This document shows, one piece after another, positions 1 through 3,845 of a stretch of 5,315 nt of DNA. Position 1 is the first letter of the stretch. Each line of letters starts with the position of its first letter. Below the pieces are notes generated by a model, which was not told the origin of the DNA, ran no database searches, and saw only the letters and a program-made list of their open reading frames with translations. The position numbers and the translations under genes are program-made. Origin of the DNA: JBJXFK01 sp046155505 (GTDB lineage: Bacteria; Planctomycetota; Phycisphaerae; UBA1845; Fen-1342); NCBI GenBank assembly GCA_046155505.1, contig JBJXFK010000154.1:1-5315 (forward strand), written 5' to 3'.

Positions 1-1119
1 TTGCAATATGCGTGGTCGCAAACCGATACCACCGGCGTCGCTGTCGATTTGCTCGACGCGAACCAGATCGACGCGCGATTTACCGCACCGATCGTTGATC
101 GCCTGCGGCTGCTCGAATTCGCGGTGAACGTGACGACGCCCAGCGGCGAGTTGTACGCTGATCGGGTGCTTGTGCTGGTGCGCCCGGTGAACGTTAGCAA
201 CGTGACGCTGCTCGGTTCGTCGGTCGAGAGCACGCCGACGTCGGCAGACTTGATTATTAGTGTCGTGCCCTACAACCCGCGCGGTCAGGTCGTATTGCTT
301 GGGCTGATGCCGCAGCAGGTCACGCTCGAAAATTGCTCGGTGACCCGCGTGCCGAGCGGCACGACCAGCCCGGCCGATGGCAGCGTCGGCGGCATCGAAA
401 TCGTCGAAGGCACTCCCGCGATCAACGCCGTTCTCGACTTTGACGATACGGGCAGCATGGTGTGGAACGATCCGTCGGCGCTCGGGCGGCGGGCGGGCGG
501 CGAAGCGTTTTTCTCGCTCATGTCGACGCAAGATGAGGCGTGCTTCCTGCGCTTCAGCGCAGGCATCCCCGCTTCGGCGGGGATGAGCGCGTCGCAACTG
601 CTCGTCGATTGGACGAATAACTCGTTCGACCTCACCGAGGCGCTCGACGAACTCGACTCGATCGGCGGAACGCCGCTCTGGCTGTCGGCGGCCAATGACG
701 CTTGCGGCATCAAGATGAACAAGCGGCCCGATGCGGCGCTCATTCTGCTGACCGACGGCGAGGACAATTCAAGTAATGGTGTGACGTCGGACGACCTGAT
801 CACATGCGTGGGTCAGGTCGGCGAACGCCCGGTGTTCATTGTCGGACTGGGCCCGGAACTGAATTTCGCCGAGCTTCAGAACGTCGCGCGCCGCACGGGC
901 GGCGCGTTTCACGAAGCGGGTGTGCCGGCCGACCCGGTTGCGATGCAGCAATTTTTCACGGGCGTGTTCGACGCGCTGCGCCGCGGGCGAATCCGAATTT
1001 CGGCGACGGTCACGTACGACACGCTGCCGGTCGGCACCTATCGGCTCGACGGTGATTTGGTCATCGAAACCGGGCCGCGGATCGTGACGCCATTCTCGAC
1101 GACGTTTGTGATTCAGTAG
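1..1119 (+). CDS. Secreted/surface PKD-like + von Willebrand factor A protein, 5'-truncated by the window edge
   Basis: The frame is open from the first base, and the visible protein begins inside a domain, so the true start lies upstream; the TTG at base 1 is just the edge. About 372 residues are visible. Residues ~3-61 (YAWSQ ... FTAP ... LEFAVNVTTPSG ... ADRVLVLV) have the strand pattern of a K319/PKD-like domain. Residues ~62-138 look like another beta-rich module. Residues ~141-325 are a vWA domain: the MIDAS is seen as D148-x-T150-x-S152 (FDDTGSM), T224 (GGTPLW) and D252 (LLTDGEDN), so all metal-binding positions are filled, with Thr replacing the usual first Ser. A short beta-rich tail (~330-372) ends the protein. 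vWA domains with an intact MIDAS bind divalent metal and usually mediate protein-protein contact. Extracellular location is inferred from the PKD-like domain. The partner is unknown. The gene converges on the regulator gene, with 95 bp between the stop codons. Confidence 0.85.
   Translation: MQYAWSQTDTTGVAVDLLDANQIDARFTAPIVDRLRLLEFAVNVTTPSGELYADRVLVLVRPVNVSNVTLLGSSVESTPTSADLIISVVPYNPRGQVVLLGLMPQQVTLENCSVTRVPSGTTSPADGSVGGIEIVEGTPAINAVLDFDDTGSMVWNDPSALGRRAGGEAFFSLMSTQDEACFLRFSAGIPASAGMSASQLLVDWTNNSFDLTEALDELDSIGGTPLWLSAANDACGIKMNKRPDAALILLTDGEDNSSNGVTSDDLITCVGQVGERPVFIVGLGPELNFAELQNVARRTGGAFHEAGVPADPVAMQQFFTGVFDALRRGRIRISATVTYDTLPVGTYRLDGDLVIETGPRIVTPFSTTFVIQ
564..585. repeat. Perfect 9-bp hairpin with cTTCGg tetraloop inside the vWA gene
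   Basis: CATCCCCGC (564-572), TTCG (573-576) and GCGGGGATG (577-585) form a perfect stem closed by C-G over a UUCG loop in the mRNA. GCGC at 557-560 can also pair with GCGC at 587-590 beyond a small internal loop. It encodes a short Gly/Ala/Ser stretch (residues 188-195) between vWA strands. No T-tract follows, so a terminator role is not supported. Confidence 0.6.
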
Positions 1120-1214
1120 GGTGCGGCGGACGCAGGGTTCGGGGTTCAGTGATCTGGGATTCACGGCGAGCGACGAACGTTCGTCGGGAATCGCGTGTTG
1201 CAGTGATTCGCGCA
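1120..1214. other. Convergent intergenic spacer with GGGTTC repeat and near-direct repeats
   Basis: This 95-bp gap between two convergent stop codons holds no gene. It contains a doubled GGGTTC-type motif (1135-1147) that resembles the motifs upstream of the regulator gene. A degenerate direct repeat (1147-1166 versus 1201-1220, 15 of 20 bases equal, starting CAGTGAT and ending TCACGG) brackets the palindrome at 1171-1186 and runs into the stop codon of the regulator gene. No T-rich intrinsic terminator is seen on either strand. Confidence 0.5.
1171..1186. repeat. Perfect 16-bp palindrome between convergent genes
   Basis: CGACGAAC (1171-1178) is followed directly by its exact reverse complement GTTCGTCG (1179-1186). 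GATTC (1158-1162) and GAATC (1188-1192) add a loose outer pair. With no loop it would make a poor RNA hairpin but a good symmetrical protein site. Its role is unknown; a dimer-binding site or part of a small repeat family are both possible. Confidence 0.55.
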
Positions 1215-1754
1215 TCACGGCATGAGCAATTCAGCCAGCCGTCCGCCGCGCGGCGTAGGCAGGTATGCGGTCGCGGGCGGAAACTCGGGCGTCACGCGGC
1301 GGGAAACCAGGTCTGAACTGCTCAAATCCTTCAGCGAGAGCGCGACCGCGCGATCGGTCGCGCTGCCCAGCGCTGCGGCGATATCGGTGAAACGCCTCGC
1401 GCCGGTGCTCACCACATAGAGTACCGGCATCGACCATTTCTTCAGCGCGATTGCCTCGATCTGTAAGCGTCGCAGCCGCCCGTCGATGCGCACGCACCGC
1501 TCACCCATCGCCGCGCCGCCGGGAGTGAGGATGTATTCGGGCCGCAGCGGGTGACCGTGACCGGGATTGCGCATCACCCAGCCGAGATCGATCAACGAAT
1601 CAAGTGTCTGACGCACGGCGGCGGGGCTCGCCTGAAGGGTGTGTGTGAGCGTCACGAATTTTGCACCATCGCGGCGTGCGAGCTCGGCCAACACAGGCAC
1701 GGCCCAGCGGCGGTGGAAAAGAGTAATCAGGTTCTCGATGCTCGCGTTGTTCAT
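1215..1754 (-). CDS. Tandem-domain HxlR-family winged-helix transcriptional regulator
   Basis: This 179-residue protein is predicted to be a DNA-binding regulator. HxlR proteins usually have one winged helix of about 100-120 residues and work as dimers; here the fold appears twice. Copy 1 spans ~15-82 (RRWAVPVLAEL ... TLDSLIDLGWVMRN ... EYILTPGG). Copy 2 spans ~105-175 (KKWSMPVLYVV ... RRFTDIAAAL ... LKDLSSSDLVSRR ... AYLPTPRGG) and is closer to the HxlR consensus. A helical linker (~83-104) carries the only cysteine, Cys87. I chose the ATG at 1754 because the frame further upstream, back to 1841, is translated GGGTTC repeat with no domain character. No clear Shine-Dalgarno is visible, and the leader may be about 90 nt. 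The gene is divergent from the VOC gene, from which local control is inferred. The family assignment is solid; the ligand is unknown. Confidence 0.85.
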   Translation of the reverse strand: MNNASIENLITLFHRRWAVPVLAELARRDGAKFVTLTHTLQASPAAVRQTLDSLIDLGWVMRNPGHGHPLRPEYILTPGGAAMGERCVRIDGRLRRLQIEAIALKKWSMPVLYVVSTGARRFTDIAAALGSATDRAVALSLKDLSSSDLVSRRVTPEFPPATAYLPTPRGGRLAELLMP

Positions 1755-1769
1755 GGTCCGTAGGATTCC

Positions 1770-1838
1770 GGGTTTGGGGTTCCTGGTTCGGGAACTGGCG
1801 GACCGGACCCTTCTTGCTGAACCCTGGACCCCTAACCC
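1770..1838. repeat. Imperfect inverted repeat of GGGTTC-type motifs in the regulator's leader
   Basis: The left arm 1770-1789 (GGGTTTGGGGTTCCTGGTTC) pairs with 1819-1838 (AACCCTGGACCCCTAACCC, preceded by G), giving about 17 pairs, two T/T mismatches and two single-base bulges around a loop of about 29 nt. It lies between the predicted start of the regulator transcript and its ATG, so it would form a 5'-UTR stem-loop. The same motif occurs at 1135-1147 after the vWA gene, which suggests a dispersed intergenic repeat rather than a gene-specific switch. Confidence 0.55.
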
Positions 1839-1841
1839 CAC

Positions 1842-1869
1842 TTGACATACATTTTATAGCTGATACACT
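1842..1869 (+). promoter_or_regulatory. Sigma70-like promoter for the VOC operon (extended -10)
   Basis: A perfect -35 TTGACA (1842-1847), a 16-bp spacer, and -10 TACACT (1864-1869; 4 of 6) preceded by TG at 1861-1862 form an extended -10. Transcription would start near 1876, about 33 nt before the VOC ATG. The region is strikingly AT-rich compared with its surroundings. Confidence 0.7.
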
Positions 1870-1871
1870 TT
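1846..1871. promoter_or_regulatory. Candidate operator: 10-bp direct repeat over both promoters
   Basis: CATACATTTT (1846-1855) and GATACACTTT (1862-1871) match at 8 of 10 positions, 16 bp apart. They lie between and over the -35 and -10 elements of the forward promoter and over the -10 of the reverse promoter. A small inverted element TAT-N5-ATA (1855-1865) also sits here. A bound regulator would block both promoters. Binding by the neighbouring HxlR-type protein is inference. Confidence 0.4.
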
Positions 1872-1878
1872 CTCGCAA
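1851..1878 (-). promoter_or_regulatory. Overlapping reverse promoter for the HxlR-type regulator
   Basis: Read on the minus strand: -35 TTGCGA (1878-1873; 4 of 6), a 16-bp spacer, and -10 TAAAAT (1856-1851; 5 of 6). The predicted start is near 1844, leaving a leader of about 90 nt before the ATG at 1754. It overlaps the forward promoter almost entirely, so the two probably compete for RNA polymerase. Confidence 0.5.
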
Positions 1879-1895
1879 CCCGTCCATCTCGAAAA

Positions 1896-1901
1896 AAGGA
1901 G
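1896..1901 (+). promoter_or_regulatory. Strong ribosome-binding site of the VOC gene
   Basis: AAGGAG at 1896-1901 follows an A-run and stands 7 nt before the ATG at 1909. It decides that start over the in-frame ATG at 1921. Confidence 0.8.
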
Positions 1902-1908
1902 TCGACTC

Positions 1909-2289
1909 ATGCCGTCGCCGATGGGATTCGATCAAGGTCTCACGCTGACATTTCAAGTCCGTGATCGCAAGAAAACCGCGCAGTGGTACACCGATCTGCT
2001 GGGTCTCAAGCTGCTGTACGACGTGGCCGAAATTGGTTGGTGCGAGCTCGCCACCGAAACCGCGGGCGTCAATATTGGCCTGAGCGAGGTCGAATCGGCC
2101 AAGACCGCCGGCGGGTGCGTGCCCGTATTTGGCATCACTGACATCGACGCCGCACGCGCGCGGCTCGAATCACACAAGGTGCGTTTCGACGGGCCGACGC
2201 GCGAAATTCCCGGGCTCGTTCGGCTGGCCACGTTTTTCGACCCGGACGGAAACGCATTGATGTTGTCCCAGAACCTCGAAAAGAAGTAG
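1909..2289 (+). CDS. Single-domain VOC (glyoxalase/bleomycin-resistance fold) protein
   Basis: This 126-residue protein has the length of one VOC module with two beta-alpha-beta-beta-beta halves. The first half is seen at ~11-62 (LTFQVRDRKKTAQWYTDLLGLKLL), the second at ~72-121 (VFGITDIDAARARLESHKVRF ... LATFFDPDGNALMLSQ). There is no signal peptide, so it should be cytosolic. By-eye alignment puts Met118 where metal-dependent members have the C-terminal Glu ligand (DPDGNxxEL), and the two usual His positions hold Thr and Val. It therefore probably does not carry the classical glyoxalase I metal site and may bind or sequester a ligand instead. It is the first gene after the divergent promoter, with a strong AAGGAG. 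The next gene starts 79 bp downstream on the same strand with no convincing terminator between. Fold assignment is confident; substrate unknown. Confidence 0.9.
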   Translation: MPSPMGFDQGLTLTFQVRDRKKTAQWYTDLLGLKLLYDVAEIGWCELATETAGVNIGLSEVESAKTAGGCVPVFGITDIDAARARLESHKVRFDGPTREIPGLVRLATFFDPDGNALMLSQNLEKK

Positions 2290-2358
2290 ACTATCGTCCG
2301 TGCGCATTCGCGCGCCGCCGCGCTCGACCGACCCTCGAGCGATTTCCGCGAGCCGATC

Positions 2359-2362
2359 GGAG
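2359..2362 (+). promoter_or_regulatory. Ribosome-binding site that sets the start of the VOC-VOC fusion
   Basis: GGAG at 2359-2362 lies 6 nt before the ATG at 2369. It supports this start over the in-frame GTG at 2300, whose extra 23 residues are basic and Ser/Pro-rich and would bury the signal peptide. Confidence 0.6.
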
Positions 2363-2368
2363 CCTGCC

Positions 2369-3715
2369 ATGTCATCGATGCCGCATCGCGCGCTCGTGTG
2401 CGCGCTCGCCGCCTTGCTCGCAGTTGGTTCATCAGCCGCTCAAACGAGCCAACCCGCGCCGAAGTCGGCCCTGTCGGTTGCCGCGCTGCGCCTCGGCGTC
2501 GTCGATTTGAAGAAGTCGATCGACTTCTATGTCAACCACCTCGCGTTCTCGATGGCCCAGGACCACACCGACAACGGCTATTGCGTGCTCGCAAGCGGCG
2601 AGACGCTGCTCGTGCTGACGCGTAGCGACGCGCCCGCGAGGATTGAAGCAGACGCTTGTCACATCCGATTCAATTTTTTCGTCGATGATCTCGATGCGAC
2701 GATGAAACGACTCGCAAGCGCCGGCGTCGAGTTCGTCGGCGACGAACTGAAGAGTGCCGTCGGGCGATATCGCCGCTTTCGCGACCCGTCGGGCCACGAG
2801 CACAATCTCAAGCAGCTCTTCAAATCAGACACGCCCGCGCCGCTGCCGCGGTTTTATGACATCGGCATCTCGGTGATGGAGATGCCCAAGGCCCGCGCGT
2901 TCTATGAAACCGTGCTGGAATTCGAGCCGCTATCCGAAAAGTTCTATCCGCCCGTCGTGCCTTACAAGCAGCGCGGCTGCGCGTTCTTCATACTGAGTGA
3001 CGGTAAGACCAAACCCGCCGCCAGCGCAGACAGTGAGGCGTGGTGTGGGTTCACGATGCAAACCAAAGACCTGATCGCGTCGATGCGCAAGATCAAGGCC
3101 GCCGGCGGCGTGTTTCTAACCGACAAGCCGCAGCGAACGGGGCATGTGCATCACATTCGCTTTCGCGATCCCTCGGGCAACGTGCTGGAACTAATTCAAT
3201 ACGTCAACGACGCGCCGGCGGCGATGTTCGCTCGCTTCAAGGAGCTTTCCGGCGAATGGCGCGGCAAGAGCACCAAGGGCTGGACCGAGCGCGTGACGTA
3301 TCAGACGATCGCCGCGGAATCGTGCGCCATGGAAATGTCGTACGGCGCGCATCCGAATGAGTGGATGGCGACCATGTTTCATATGGACGGATCGAATTTG
3401 ATGCTCACGCACTATTGCGTGGCGAAGAATCAGCCGCGATTGAAAGCGACGGAATTCGCAGACGACTTGTCGAGCGTCACGTTTACGTTTGTCGACGGCG
3501 GCAACCTGCCGACGCGCGACAAGGGGCACATGGACAAGGCGGTCTTCAGTTTCGATTCGCCGGACAAGATGCGTTCGCGCTGGACGTGGTATCAGGACGG
3601 GAAGGAGAGTTGGATGGAGGAAATCATGAACGAGCGCACGACAGCAGGCGGCGATCCCGCGCCGGCGACCGGCGCGGGCGGTGCTTCGGCAAAGCCGTGT
3701 CACGACGCGCCATAA
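2369..3715 (+). CDS. Exported VOC-VOC-lipocalin-like three-domain protein
   Basis: The protein has 448 residues. Residues 1-25 look like a Sec signal peptide: polar start with H6/R7, hydrophobic core ALVCALAALLAVG, small residues SSAA as cleavage region. VOC domain A is ~36-150 (RLGVVDLKKSIDFYVNHLAF ... FFVDDLDATMKRLASAGVEF ... FRDPSGHEHNLKQ); VOC domain B is ~161-279 (ISVMEMPKARAFYETVLEF ... FRDPSGNVLELIQ). The third domain, ~284-422, resembles a lipocalin-like beta-barrel family with conserved LSGEW, HMDGSNLMLTHYC..NQPRLKA, HM and a final WTWYQDGKE. A low-complexity Ala/Gly/Pro tail with Cys444 ends it. Domain B keeps the Glu of DPSGNxxEL (Glu274); domain A has Asn at that position. It probably acts in the envelope or outside the cell on a small hydrophobic or reactive compound. 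It follows the small VOC gene by 79 bp and is probably co-transcribed. The substrate is not recognisable; the lipocalin-like name is from recalled motifs. Confidence 0.82.
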   Translation: MSSMPHRALVCALAALLAVGSSAAQTSQPAPKSALSVAALRLGVVDLKKSIDFYVNHLAFSMAQDHTDNGYCVLASGETLLVLTRSDAPARIEADACHIRFNFFVDDLDATMKRLASAGVEFVGDELKSAVGRYRRFRDPSGHEHNLKQLFKSDTPAPLPRFYDIGISVMEMPKARAFYETVLEFEPLSEKFYPPVVPYKQRGCAFFILSDGKTKPAASADSEAWCGFTMQTKDLIASMRKIKAAGGVFLTDKPQRTGHVHHIRFRDPSGNVLELIQYVNDAPAAMFARFKELSGEWRGKSTKGWTERVTYQTIAAESCAMEMSYGAHPNEWMATMFHMDGSNLMLTHYCVAKNQPRLKATEFADDLSSVTFTFVDGGNLPTRDKGHMDKAVFSFDSPDKMRSRWTWYQDGKESWMEEIMNERTTAGGDPAPATGAGGASAKPCHDAP

Positions 3716-3718
3716 CTT

Positions 3719-3839
3719 CGTAGGGTGGGCACCGCCCACCATTCGTCGCCGCCCCGGAAATCGACCGGGGTGACGGCGAATGAGATGCGATGCACACCCT
3801 ACGTTTTTCAGACAAGTTGTGGGCGGTGCCCACCCTACG
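3719..3839. repeat. 121-bp nested inverted-repeat element (MITE/REP-like) between convergent genes
   Basis: Bases 3719-3739 are the exact reverse complement of 3819-3839 (21 of 21). Each end also folds on itself: GGTGGGC-ACC-GCCCACC at 3724-3740, and GTGGGC-GGT-GCCCAC at 3819-3833. Inside is a second imperfect inverted repeat (3741-3781) and a partial third copy of the end sequence (3789-3803, 13 of 15 bases equal to 3825-3839). There is no ORF and no clear target-site duplication. TAGGGTGGGC-type ends are, to my recollection, common as dispersed intergenic repeats in environmental bacterial genomes. It starts 4 bp after one stop codon and ends 6 bp before the other, so it may serve as a two-way terminator or mRNA 3'-end stabiliser. 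Confidence 0.75.
3741..3781. repeat. Inner 17-bp imperfect hairpin of the element
   Basis: ATTCGTCGCCGCCCCGG (3741-3757) pairs with CCGGGGTGACGGCGAAT (3765-3781) across a 7-nt loop. In RNA transcribed rightwards, 14 pairs are Watson-Crick, two are G-U and one is a C/A mismatch. Substitutions that keep pairing hint at selection on structure, though two cases are weak evidence. No T-tract follows directly; a five-T run occurs at 3804-3808. Confidence 0.6.
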
Positions 3840-3845
3840 GTCGGC

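Noticed and set aside
285..803. Long minus-strand open frame opposite the vWA gene
   Set aside because: It is a Ser/Pro-rich shadow frame of a gene whose plus-strand product has clear vWA motifs.
1755..1841. In-frame N-terminal extension of the HxlR-type regulator (29 residues from an upstream start)
   Set aside because: It is translated GGGTTC-type repeat with no domain character, and the HxlR fold begins just after the ATG at 1754. The predicted reverse promoter would also start transcription too close to 1841 for it to be translated.
2322..2340. Small hairpin GCTCGA/TCGAGC between the two VOC genes as a terminator
   Set aside because: Six base pairs with a 7-nt loop and no T-tract is too weak; the two genes are better read as one transcript.
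2300..2368. GTG start 23 codons upstream of the VOC-VOC fusion
   Set aside because: It would place a basic, Ser/Pro-rich stretch ahead of a clear signal peptide, whereas the ATG at 2369 has GGAG at a 6-nt spacing.
3191..3742. Minus-strand open frame opposite the VOC fusion, running into the repeat element
   Set aside because: It is Arg/His-rich without domain character; its N-terminus is translated TAGGGTGGGC repeat, a common source of spurious annotated proteins.
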